Below are positions 9,701 to 15,159 of a DNA stretch of 64,000 nucleotides, one piece after another (position 1 is the stretch's first letter; each line of letters opens with the position of its first letter). Both the position numbers and the translations under genes were made by a program. Below the pieces are notes generated by a model, which worked only from the letters and a program-made list of their open reading frames with translations, searched no databases and was not told the origin of the DNA. Source of the DNA: UBA5066 sp046331465 (GTDB lineage Bacteria > Acidobacteriota > Thermoanaerobaculia > UBA5066); the NCBI GenBank assembly GCA_046331465.1, contig JAXLQV010000003.1:248001-312000 (forward strand), in the 5' to 3' direction.

Positions 9701-10122
9701 TCATGGCGCCGATCCCGCTCACGCTCATCGGCATCCTGCCGGCGCACGGCTTCTTCGGCGTCTTCTTCACGGCGACGTCGATGATCGGCTTCATCGCCCT
9801 GGCCGGCATCATCGTCAGGAACTCCATCCTCCTCGTCGACTTCATCAACCTCGAGCTCGAGATGGGGGAGAGGCTCGAGGACGCCGTCATCCGGGCGGGG
9901 GCCGTCCGCTTCCGGCCGATCGTCCTCACGGCCGCGGCGCTCGTCGTCGGCGGCGGCGTGATCCTCCTCGACCCGATCTTCCAGGGCCTCGCCGTCGCGC
10001 TCATCGCGGGCGTCGTCGTCGCGACCGCCCTGACGCTCGTCGTCATTCCGCTCCTCTACTACATGTACCTGAAGGCGGTCGGCGTCGAGAAGGCGCTCCC
10101 GCCCCGGGACGAAGCCGCCTGA
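6796..10122 (+). CDS. RND-family inner membrane efflux transporter
   Basis: An 1108-residue proton-driven pump. The GTG at 6796 overlaps the adaptor stop (GTGA), giving translational coupling. It has the RND duplicated layout: a TM segment near residue 50 followed by a large periplasmic loop, a TM cluster around residues 375-550, a second loop, and a C-terminal TM cluster. In the fourth TM segment GILVDDAIVVVEN places the two proton-relay aspartates at residues 446-447. The matching C-terminal segment reads IIVRNSILLVDF. It resembles hydrophobe/amphiphile exporters rather than CusA-type metal pumps, but the substrate cannot be read from sequence. The nearby ArsR-type regulator hints at a metal or thiol-reactive inducer. 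Confidence 0.93.
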   Translation: MSEPAGDAGRKASLEETKREALRLKMTRRPVGASGRIAKAFLESKLTPLIVVFSLLVGAFAVMITPREEEPQIKVPMIDVFLGMPGATAREVERRLTSPLEKAIYEIPNVEYVYSTTQPSGGMIIVRFTVGTDPDQAAVRVHTKLSEKAAELPQGAMPPLVVSRGIDDVPVLAYTLSSADASPLVLKEVAEELKVELTKHPRVAQVTVLGGEKRAVKVSFDRDRLAAHQVSLLQAYMALSGANWRLPAGSFATADAETQVEVGSLFRSADEVGNAVVAVWNGRPVFLRDVATVTDGADEPSQYVWMMAGPGASHHGLAPGTDSAAVTVSVAKKPGTNAVELVEDLDRRVAGLKGKVVPSNVTLTKTRDYGHTADEKSNELIFHMALATFSVVLLMAFALGRREAVVVLVAVPMTLALTLASSFLFGYTLNRVTLFALIFAIGILVDDAIVVVENIHRHYELGWGPPRLTTIYAVDEVGNPTILATFAVVGALLPLAFVSGLMGPYMRPIPINASAAMLFSLFVAFVVSPWLTFKLFRKYAEEHAGKAAFEGHAETKQEDRLHRFYQRLFTPLLTSPAKSWALVGGVVVLLLLSMSLVYFKVAKVKMLPYDNKSEIQVVVDMPEGTTLEATNAVARDLALEVRKQPEVTDVQVYVGTSAPFNFNGLVRHYFLRSGPLVADLQVNLLPKEERRRDSHTFAKDVRTALLPIAKRHGANLKVTEVPPGPPVLSTMVAEVYGPEMEKRIALAGQVRKIFEETPGVVDVDWLVEDEAPKAELVVDREKALRAGVTPEVVTRTLRVALNGADAGLLRDESSRSPVPIVLRLDRAQRSSLDGLLQVAVHGGTGRLVPLRELVTVKETKSERFIYHKNLQPVTYVLAEMAGVAEAPVYGILDMGGKIGSLKAPDGSPLQVMSTTLPTDSTKYAMKWDGEWHITYEVFRDMGIAFAAVLVLIYFLVVGWFRSFVTPLIIMAPIPLTLIGILPAHGFFGVFFTATSMIGFIALAGIIVRNSILLVDFINLELEMGERLEDAVIRAGAVRFRPIVLTAAALVVGGGVILLDPIFQGLAVALIAGVVVATALTLVVIPLLYYMYLKAVGVEKALPPRDEAA

Positions 10123-10134
10123 GACCCGGCGCGC

Positions 10135-10150
10135 GGGGGCGCGCGCCCCC
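10135..10150. repeat. 16-bp perfect GC palindrome between RND gene and DUF2892 gene
   Basis: GGGGGCGCGCGCCCCC is self-complementary and lies in the 70-base gap after the pump gene. With no U-run it is unlikely to be a full terminator. It may protect the upstream mRNA end or reduce expression of the two distal small genes. Confidence 0.4.
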
Positions 10151-10192
10151 GGCGCCGCCCAACGACACCAAACGAGCTAGGAGAAAGACACC

Positions 10193-10384
10193 ATGACCCT
10201 CAACGAGTGGCTCCGGGCGATCGCCGGCTTCTTCGTGATCCTCTCCGTCGTCCTCGCGGTGACGGTCGACCCGCGCTTCCTCTGGTTCACCGGGTTCGTC
10301 GGCCTGAACCTCCTCCAGTCGGCCTTCACGAAGTGGTGCCCGATGATCACGTTCCTCCGGAAGCTGAAGGTCCGGGAGGGTTGA
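10193..10384 (+). CDS. DUF2892 (YgaP-like) small inner membrane protein
   Basis: A 63-residue protein with two hydrophobic segments (about residues 8-25 and 29-46) and the family's C-terminal WCPM-type cysteine in KWCPMITFLRKL. In other bacteria such domains occur alone or fused to rhodanese (YgaP) and are common beside metal and sulfur resistance genes. GGAGAAAGACACC precedes the ATG. It follows the RND gene on the same strand and overlaps the reading start of the PII-like gene, so it is very probably part of the efflux operon. The role is unknown; the exposed cysteine could handle a thiol or metal ligand. Confidence 0.8.
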   Translation: MTLNEWLRAIAGFFVILSVVLAVTVDPRFLWFTGFVGLNLLQSAFTKWCPMITFLRKLKVREG

Positions 10385-10386
10385 CC

Positions 10387-10671
10387 GTGCGGATGCTCAT
10401 GATCGTCGTCGACGACGGGAAGAAGGAGGAGCTCGAGGTCCTCCTCCGGAAGGCCGGCGTCGCCGGCTGGACCGAGATCCCGGGCGCGCACGGCATGGGG
10501 ACGACCGGCCCGAAGCTCGGCTCGGCCGCCTTCCCGAAGACATCCGCCGTCCTCTTCACGATCGTCGGGGACGAGAAGGCCCGGTCGCTCGCCGCCGAGC
10601 TGAAGTCCTACTGCGCGGAGTGCGGGGAGCGCCTGAAGATCGCTTCCTGGGCCGTGGAGGAGCTCCTCTGA
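10387..10671 (+). CDS. PII-like transporter-associated protein (PG0541 type)
   Basis: A 94-residue protein with the small ferredoxin-like alpha/beta fold of the PII superfamily (MIVVDDGKKEELEVLLRKAG, then a loop, then SAVLFTIVGDEKARSLAAEL). It closely resembles the PG0541 family encoded beside RND pumps. It lacks the Tyr-containing T-loop of GlnB. The GTG at 10387 is preferred because GGGAGGG ends six bases upstream; an ATG at 10393 is an alternative. Two cysteines occur near the C-terminus (YCAECGERL). By analogy with other PII-like proteins it may bind a small effector and modulate the transporter, but no ligand is evident. Confidence 0.75.
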   Translation: MRMLMIVVDDGKKEELEVLLRKAGVAGWTEIPGAHGMGTTGPKLGSAAFPKTSAVLFTIVGDEKARSLAAELKSYCAECGERLKIASWAVEELL

Positions 10672-10679
10672 ACCGGCCC

Positions 10680-10708
10680 TTGACGATCCCGCCGCCGGAC
10701 ATTATATT
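10680..10708 (+). promoter_or_regulatory. Sigma-70-type promoter of the arsR-selenoprotein operon
   Basis: TTGACG at 10680-10685 and TATATT at 10703-10708 are spaced by 17 bases. Transcription would begin near 10715, which makes ATG codons at 10722 and 10728 unlikely starts and favours the ATG at 10764. The layout mirrors the efflux promoter at 4241. Confidence 0.75.
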
Positions 10709-10723
10709 ACCGTATGGTGATAT
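10704..10723 (+). promoter_or_regulatory. ArsR-type operator palindrome overlapping -10
   Basis: ATATTACCGTATGGTGATAT is an inverted repeat with 8-base arms (one mismatch) and a 4-base spacer, overlapping the -10 element and start region. A second way to read it is CCGTAT-GGTG-ATATGG, which shares a TAT-N4-ATA core with the efflux operator at 4262. Autoregulation by the ArsR-type protein encoded just downstream is the simplest reading. Confidence 0.6.
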
Positions 10724-10763
10724 GGTCATGAGGAAGGCTGCCACGCTCCCGAAGGAGCAGCTC

Positions 10764-11096
10764 ATGGACGGCATCGCGAGCTTCCTGAAGGTCCTCGCGG
10801 ACCCGACGCGGCTCCGGATCCTCCACGCCCTCCAGGGCGGCGAGCGGTGCGTGAGCGACCTCCTCGCGGAGCTGCCGTGCACGCAGGCGAACGTCTCGAA
10901 GCACCTGGCCCTCCTCCGGACGGCGGGGATCGTCGAGTTCCGGAGGCAGGGGACGCAGGTCTACTACCGGATCGCCGACCCGGCGGTCTTCGCGATCTGT
11001 GGCGTCGTCTGCGGCGCGATGCAGCGGACGCTGGACGAGAAGAGGGACGGCCTGAAGGCCGGGAAGGCGGCCCTCGCCGCCGGGGCGCGGGCGTGA
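10764..11096 (+). CDS. arsR: ArsR/SmtB-family metal- or thiol-responsive repressor
   Basis: A 110-residue winged-helix repressor. The family signature is clear: FLKVLADPTRLRILHAL, then ERCVSDLL at the position of the ELCVCDL metal-binding helix, then the recognition helix CTQANVSKHLALLRTAGIV and the wing RQGTQVYYRI. Cysteines occur in ERCVSDL, in the following PCTQ and as a CGVVC pair in the C-terminal helix, so a Cys-based sensor of a soft metal, metalloid or reactive thiol is plausible. The ATG at 10764 is chosen because AAGGAG lies six bases upstream; ATGs at 10722/10728 overlap the operator. It probably represses both this operon and the efflux operon. Confidence 0.88.
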   Translation: MDGIASFLKVLADPTRLRILHALQGGERCVSDLLAELPCTQANVSKHLALLRTAGIVEFRRQGTQVYYRIADPAVFAICGVVCGAMQRTLDEKRDGLKAGKAALAAGARA

Positions 11097-11320
11097 GCCC
11101 CGACCTCCTCCTCGCCGGCGGCTTCCTCGTCGTCTGGCTCCTCCTCCAGTACGTCGTGCTGCCGAAGCTCGGCGTCCCCACGTGAGCGGTGCCCACTCCG
11201 GCCGGCGGCCGGAGCTGCGCGACGGGAACCCGGAAGACGAACGAGACGGCCACCGCGCCCGCCGGGGAGACTCCCGCGGCCGGGACGACGGGAACCGGAA
11301 CGGAACGAGAGAAGAGATGA
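11093..11320 (+). CDS. Candidate small membrane selenoprotein (in-frame TGA at 11183-11185)
   Basis: A GTG overlapping the arsR stop (GTGA) opens a frame with one N-terminal membrane helix (about residues 5-23) followed by VLPKLGVPT, then TGA as codon 31. If TGA is read as selenocysteine the frame runs another 44 residues (AVPTPAGGRSC, then a Thr/Ala/Glu-rich tail) and ends at a TGA that overlaps the ATG of the next gene as ATGA. That coupling is what a real 75-residue gene should show. An 8-bp perfect hairpin with loop GGC is centred 20 nt after the TGA, the spacing of bacterial SECIS elements. Without recoding it would be a 30-residue peptide. The family is not one I recognise. Confidence 0.6.
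11196..11214 (+). promoter_or_regulatory. SECIS-like hairpin after the first in-frame TGA
   Basis: CTCCGGCC-GGC-GGCCGGAG forms a perfect 8-bp stem with a 3-base loop beginning with G. It starts 10 bases after the TGA at 11183-11185, and its apex lies 20 bases after the TGA. The E. coli fdhF SECIS loop sits at a similar distance. The strong GC background makes chance stems more likely, so this supports recoding without proving it. Confidence 0.5.
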
Positions 11321-11520
11321 AGGACGCGACCGCGAAGGAGCCCGCCTCGACCGAGGAGGGCCGCTGCACCCGCTGCGGCGAGGAGATCCTCCCCGTCCCC
11401 ACGTGAGGGGGGATCTACCTCTGGCGTTGCCAGGGCTGCTGGACCATGTACCGCACCGACCAGGTCTACCCCTCCGGGATCCCGGCGCACGTCTGGGAAG
11501 CGCTGACCCGGGGCTGCTGA
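11317..11520 (+). CDS. Candidate zinc-ribbon selenoprotein (in-frame TGA at 11404-11406)
   Basis: The ATG at 11317 overlaps the stop of the preceding frame. Residues 1-29 include RCTRCGEEILPVPT, followed by TGA as codon 30. The same frame continues GGIYLWRCQGCWTMYRTDQ and then PSGIPAHVWEALTRGC before a TGA at 11518. The CxxC before the TGA and the CxxC after it together form a four-cysteine zinc ribbon, strong evidence that both sides belong to one protein of 67 residues. The context PVPT-TGA repeats the GVPT-TGA of the gene before. A 7-bp hairpin with loop GUU is centred 21 nt after the TGA. TGG is used for Trp in this frame, so TGA is not simply a Trp codon. Function unknown; a redox or metal-handling role is inferred. 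Confidence 0.62.
11419..11435 (+). promoter_or_regulatory. SECIS-like hairpin after the second in-frame TGA
   Basis: CTCTGGC-GTT-GCCAGGG forms a 7-bp stem with one G-U pair and a 3-base loop GUU. Its apex is 21 bases after the TGA at 11404-11406, nearly the same as for the neighbouring gene. A guanine followed by uracil in the apical loop is the feature SelB recognises in E. coli. Confidence 0.5.
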
Positions 11521-11529
11521 GGGAGGACG

Positions 11530-11730
11530 ATGCCCCTCTACGAGTACCGATGCGACGCCTGCGGAAGGGTCTTCGAGGAGCTCCGCCCCTCGAGCGAGGC
11601 CGACGCGGCGATTCCCTGCCCCGCCTGCGAGTCCGACCGGACCGCGCGGAAGCTCTCGACGTTCGCGGCCTCCGGGGGCTCCTCCGGGTCCGCGAAGGGC
11701 GGGGGGGCGTGCGGCACGCGCTTCACGTGA
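11530..11730 (+). CDS. FmdB-family zinc ribbon protein
   Basis: A 66-residue protein opening with the FmdB signature MPLYEYRCDACGRVFEEL, followed by the second zinc knuckle CPACES about 20 residues later. The tail is Gly/Ser-rich and ends with a further cysteine (GACGTRFT). Members are small zinc-binding proteins of uncertain role, often called putative regulatory proteins. GGGAGGACG precedes the ATG, nine bases after the stop of the zinc-ribbon selenoprotein candidate, so it is very likely co-transcribed with arsR. It places a third cysteine-rich small protein in the same operon. Confidence 0.85.
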   Translation: MPLYEYRCDACGRVFEELRPSSEADAAIPCPACESDRTARKLSTFAASGGSSGSAKGGGACGTRFT

Positions 11731-11819
11731 GCGTCGTGACCCCGGGGACCCGTCGGGCCCCCTCCGCCACGCCCTGATCTCGCTTATCCTCCGCGCCTCC
11801 CTCGCGTAAGGAGAAGGTG

Positions 11820-12218
11820 ATGAAGGACTCCCCCGTCGCGTTCCAGACGACGTCCACCCTCCCGTTCGACGCCGCGGTCGCCCGCGCCCGCGAGGCGATC
11901 GCGAAGGAGGGGATGGGCGTCCTGACCGAGATCGACGTCCAGGCGACGCTGAAGAAGAAGCTCGACGTCGACCGGCCGCCCTACCTCATCCTCGGCGCCT
12001 GCCACCCGCCCTCGGCGCACAGGTCGCTCTCCGCCGTCCCCGAGGTCGGCGTCCTCCTCCCGTGCAACGTGACGGTTTCCGTGGAGGACGGGAAGACGGT
12101 CGTCCGCGCGATGGACCCGGCGAGCGTGATGGCCCTCGTCGACTCCCCCGAGCTCGCCGCCGTCGGCGCGGAGGTCGGCGCGAAGCTCCGCCGCATCGTC
12201 GAGGCCTGCCGGGGCTGA
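11820..12218 (+). CDS. DUF302 domain protein
   Basis: A 132-residue cytoplasmic protein of the DUF302 family, recognisable by FDAAVARAREAIAKEGMGVLTEIDVQATLKKKLD cut into its usual beta-alpha units, the ILGACHPPSAHRSL segment and the LLPCNVTV strand. The family is frequently found beside RND and metal-export genes; its biochemical role is unknown. The ATG at 11820 has AAGGAG six bases upstream, better than the in-frame GTG at 11817. It sits 89 bases after the FmdB gene and probably closes the arsR operon. Confidence 0.85.
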   Translation: MKDSPVAFQTTSTLPFDAAVARAREAIAKEGMGVLTEIDVQATLKKKLDVDRPPYLILGACHPPSAHRSLSAVPEVGVLLPCNVTVSVEDGKTVVRAMDPASVMALVDSPELAAVGAEVGAKLRRIVEACRG

Positions 12219-12261
12219 CGGCCCCGGGCACCGCCGACCGCCTCTCCCGGCGCCGAATCCG

Positions 12262-13764
12262 TCAGGGCAGGAAGAGGAACGCCGCCGCGACGACGGCCGT
12301 CGGGAAGAGCGCGCCGAGGAGGAGGCCGCTCGGCACGACGCCGTCGGGGAAGTAGCGGGAGAGGATCGACTGTCCTGCGGGGTTCGGGGCGTTCGCGATG
12401 ACCGTCAGGCCTCCGCCCGCCACCGCCCCCGCCACGACCGCGTACTTCAGCTCGGGCGTGAACCCCGGGACGAGCGAGGCGAGGTACGTGATCGCCGCGT
12501 TGTCGTTGAAGGCCGTCAGGACCGTCGCCCCGACGAACAGCGGGACCTCTGCGAGCCGCACGAGGACGGGGGCGATCCACCACTGCTGGAGCGTCCCGTG
12601 GACGACGAGCCCCGCGAGGAAGAAGCCGACGAGGAGCGGAGGCCTCAGGTTCAGGGGGTTCTGGTACGGCGCCGTCGCCTGCGTGAAGGCGAGGAAGTAG
12701 AGGAAGCCCGCGACGAAGAGCGCCGGCGTGTGCGCCGTGAAGACGGTCCAGCCGAGGAAGAGGAGGTGCGCGACGACGATCCAGGCGGGGACGGAGCGCT
12801 CCGAGGGGCGCTCGGAGGGGTCGGAGAGGCGGGCCTCCTTCCGCCCCGCGAGAAGGGCGAACTCCTTCCGGAAGAGGGCCGCGTAGGCCGCCGTCGCGAC
12901 GAGGATCGCGACCGCCGCCTTCCAGCCGAAGTGGCGAAGCATGAACGCCAGCCCCCAGCCGTACTTGCCCGCGACCATCAGGACGGGAGGCGCGGCGAAG
13001 TGAGTCAGCGTTCCGCCGACGGAGACGTTCACGAACAGGAGGCCGAGGGTCCCGTACTTCAGGCGCGCCGAGGGCTCGAGCTCGAAGAGGTGCCGGGCGA
13101 GGAGGAGCGCGCAGATCGTCATCGCGGCCGGCTCGGTGATGAACGAGCCGAGGAGCGGCCCGACCGTCAGGATCGCCGCCCACCAGGCGAGGGGCGTCCC
13201 CCCGCCGAGCGAGGCGACGGCCCCCAGGCACCGCTCCGCGAAGGAGAGGATCGGCCGGGTCGAGGCGATCGCCATGATGACGACGACGAACATCGGCTCC
13301 GTGAAGTGGACGTGGGCGACGTAGTCCTCCACCGAGCGCCAGCCCTTCAGCGCCGCCGCGGTCAGGAGAAGCGGGACGGCCCAGATGCCGAAGACCGCCT
13401 CCACCTCGCCGAGGAAGTGGAGCATCTCGACGCGGAAGCTGTGGCCGGGACCGCCCGTCTCCTTCTCGATCCGATGCTGGAGCCGGTGCGCCGCCGCCGT
13501 GATCCGCGCCGCCGCAAAGGTGTGCAGGATCGCGAGGAGGAAGATCGCCGTGGCGAGGAGGTTGACCGGGTCCTCCTGGACGCGGTGGAGGAGGAGCTGC
13601 CACAGGGTCATCCCCGCCTCTCCGGTGTAGGAGTCGAGCGGGAGAGGGAGAGGGCTCCCCTTCATCGCCGGCCCACCGAAAGCGAGGGCGTCCGGCGCGA
13701 GGAGGAGCGGCCCGGCCGCGAGCGCGAGTCCCGCCCGGAGGCGGCGCAGGTCGTTCACCTTCAT
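12262..13764 (-). CDS. Putative Na+/H+ antiporter (Na_H_antiport_3/DUF1646-like)
   Basis: A membrane protein of 500 residues. A signal-like hydrophobic N-terminus (LALAAGPLLLAPDALAFGG) is followed by about ten further hydrophobic segments. Conserved-looking charged and polar features inside the membrane include STRPILSFAERC, GSFITEPAAMTICALLLA, NVSVGGTLTHFAAPPVL and TAFNDNAAITYLASL. The last two resemble the paired re-entrant regions of the ion transporter superfamily. Members are annotated as Na+/H+ antiporters, mostly without experiment. The ATG at 13764 fits the signal-like start, though the ribosome site is weak. It follows a Ca2+/Na+ exchanger gene on the same strand after 43 bases, so the pair may form a cation homeostasis operon. 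Confidence 0.8.
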   Translation of the reverse strand: MKVNDLRRLRAGLALAAGPLLLAPDALAFGGPAMKGSPLPLPLDSYTGEAGMTLWQLLLHRVQEDPVNLLATAIFLLAILHTFAAARITAAAHRLQHRIEKETGGPGHSFRVEMLHFLGEVEAVFGIWAVPLLLTAAALKGWRSVEDYVAHVHFTEPMFVVVIMAIASTRPILSFAERCLGAVASLGGGTPLAWWAAILTVGPLLGSFITEPAAMTICALLLARHLFELEPSARLKYGTLGLLFVNVSVGGTLTHFAAPPVLMVAGKYGWGLAFMLRHFGWKAAVAILVATAAYAALFRKEFALLAGRKEARLSDPSERPSERSVPAWIVVAHLLFLGWTVFTAHTPALFVAGFLYFLAFTQATAPYQNPLNLRPPLLVGFFLAGLVVHGTLQQWWIAPVLVRLAEVPLFVGATVLTAFNDNAAITYLASLVPGFTPELKYAVVAGAVAGGGLTVIANAPNPAGQSILSRYFPDGVVPSGLLLGALFPTAVVAAAFLFLP

Positions 13765-13807
13765 CCCGGGTGGATTGTCACATCCGCCCGGGCCGGGCAC
13801 ATCCCGA

Positions 13808-14890
13808 TCACGCGGCCGGGGCCCTTTGCCGGCGGAAGGCCAGGACCGTCAGCACGCCGAGCGTCACGGCGGTCAGGGGCAGGACGAACCAGACCATCGC
13901 GCCCTGGAGCGCCGGGAGGGAGGCCGAGCTCGTCGCCTTCATCACGAGGAACGCGGTGTAGGCCGCGTAGAAGAAAAGGAAGAGCCCCCCTTCCCAGCGC
14001 GCGATGACGTGCCCGGTGAAGAAGATCGGGAGGCAGGCGACGGCCACCGCGATCATCACGGGCGTGTCGAAGGCGAGGGCCTGAGGCGCCACGGGGACGC
14101 CGCCGGGCGCGACGAGGCCCGCGAGCCCGAGGACGCAGAGGATGTTGAAGACGTTCGAGCCGACGACGTTCCCGACGGCGATCTCGCGCTGGCCCCGGAA
14201 GGCCGCGAGGACCGAGGTCGCGACCTCGGGGAGCGACGTCCCCGCCGCGACGATCGTCAGGCCGATGACAAGCTCGGAGACGCCGAACGCCCGGGCGAGC
14301 TCCACGGCGCCGCCGACGAGCCAGCGGGCCCCGAGGACGAGCATCGCGAGGCCTCCGAGGACGAGGAGGACGTTGACGGCGGCCGGGCCCGTCGGCCCGG
14401 GCTTCTCCCCGGGGTCCGCCTCGCGCCGGGCCGCGGCCTCCCTCCGGCTCTGGACGACGGAGTAGAGCGTGTAGGCGACGATCCCGGCGAAGAGAAGGGC
14501 CCCGTCGAGCCTTCCGATCCGGCCGTCGAACGCGAGGGCGGGGAGGAGGAGCGACGTGCCGATCATGATCGGGACGTCGCGCCGCATCAGCTGCCGGTCG
14601 ACGAGGAGGGGCGCGACGAGCGCCGAGAGGCCGAGGATGAAGAGGACGTTGAAGACGTTCGAGCCGACGACGTTGCCGTAGGCGATGTCGGCCTGCCCGG
14701 TCACGGCCGCCTTGACGCTGACGGCCATCTCCGGCGCGCTCGTCCCGAACGCCACGACCGTCAGGCCGACGACGAGCGGCGAGACGCCGGCGGCGAGCGC
14801 GAGGCGCGAGGCCCCGCGGACGAGGAGGTCGGCACCGACGACGAGGAGGACGATGCCGGCGAGGAAGAGGACGATTGTCAGGGTGGTCAT
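13808..14890 (-). CDS. Calcium/sodium antiporter (CaCA family, YrbG-like)
   Basis: A 360-residue inner-membrane exchanger with ten predicted TM helices in two inverted halves. Each half has the alpha-repeat signature: GTSAPEMAVS with GNVVGSNVFNVL in the first and GTSLPEVATS with GNVVGSNVFNIL in the second. The Glu in each GTS-PE motif is the ion-binding residue in this family. Length and organisation match bacterial YrbG-type proteins, which exchange Ca2+ for Na+ or H+. GGAAAGAG precedes the ATG. It is upstream of the putative Na+/H+ antiporter on the same strand. Confidence 0.93.
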   Translation of the reverse strand: MTTLTIVLFLAGIVLLVVGADLLVRGASRLALAAGVSPLVVGLTVVAFGTSAPEMAVSVKAAVTGQADIAYGNVVGSNVFNVLFILGLSALVAPLLVDRQLMRRDVPIMIGTSLLLPALAFDGRIGRLDGALLFAGIVAYTLYSVVQSRREAAARREADPGEKPGPTGPAAVNVLLVLGGLAMLVLGARWLVGGAVELARAFGVSELVIGLTIVAAGTSLPEVATSVLAAFRGQREIAVGNVVGSNVFNILCVLGLAGLVAPGGVPVAPQALAFDTPVMIAVAVACLPIFFTGHVIARWEGGLFLFFYAAYTAFLVMKATSSASLPALQGAMVWFVLPLTAVTLGVLTVLAFRRQRAPAA

Positions 14891-15159
14891 GGCGGCTCTT
14901 TCCGGGACGGAAAACCGTCGGTCGATCTACGGTATTCCCCGGCCTGCGGATGGCGCCGGCGGACGGGCTTCAGGGGTCCGGGTCCGCCTCGCCCTCGCGG
15001 GCAGGCCGGTGCAGCTCGTTCACCCTCGTCCCGGGGAGTAACGGGGGGCGAGACGCACGGGGGCTTCCGGCGGGCCGAGGGCCCGCGCCGTCTCCGGGGA
15101 GGGCCGGGGCCCGCTCACGATTCGAGCCTGGCCCGCGGGTGGTGCGCCCTCCGAAGCGT

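Noticed and set aside
11183..11406. TGA codons as ordinary stops or pseudogene lesions
   Set aside because: Both frames stay coding-like after the TGA, one has paired zinc-knuckle cysteines on each side, both have a hairpin at equal distance, and the read-through stop couples to the next gene. Kept as candidates, not certainties.
11731..11760. Possible read-through of the FmdB gene stop
   Set aside because: A second TGA follows two codons later and no conserved-looking sequence continues.
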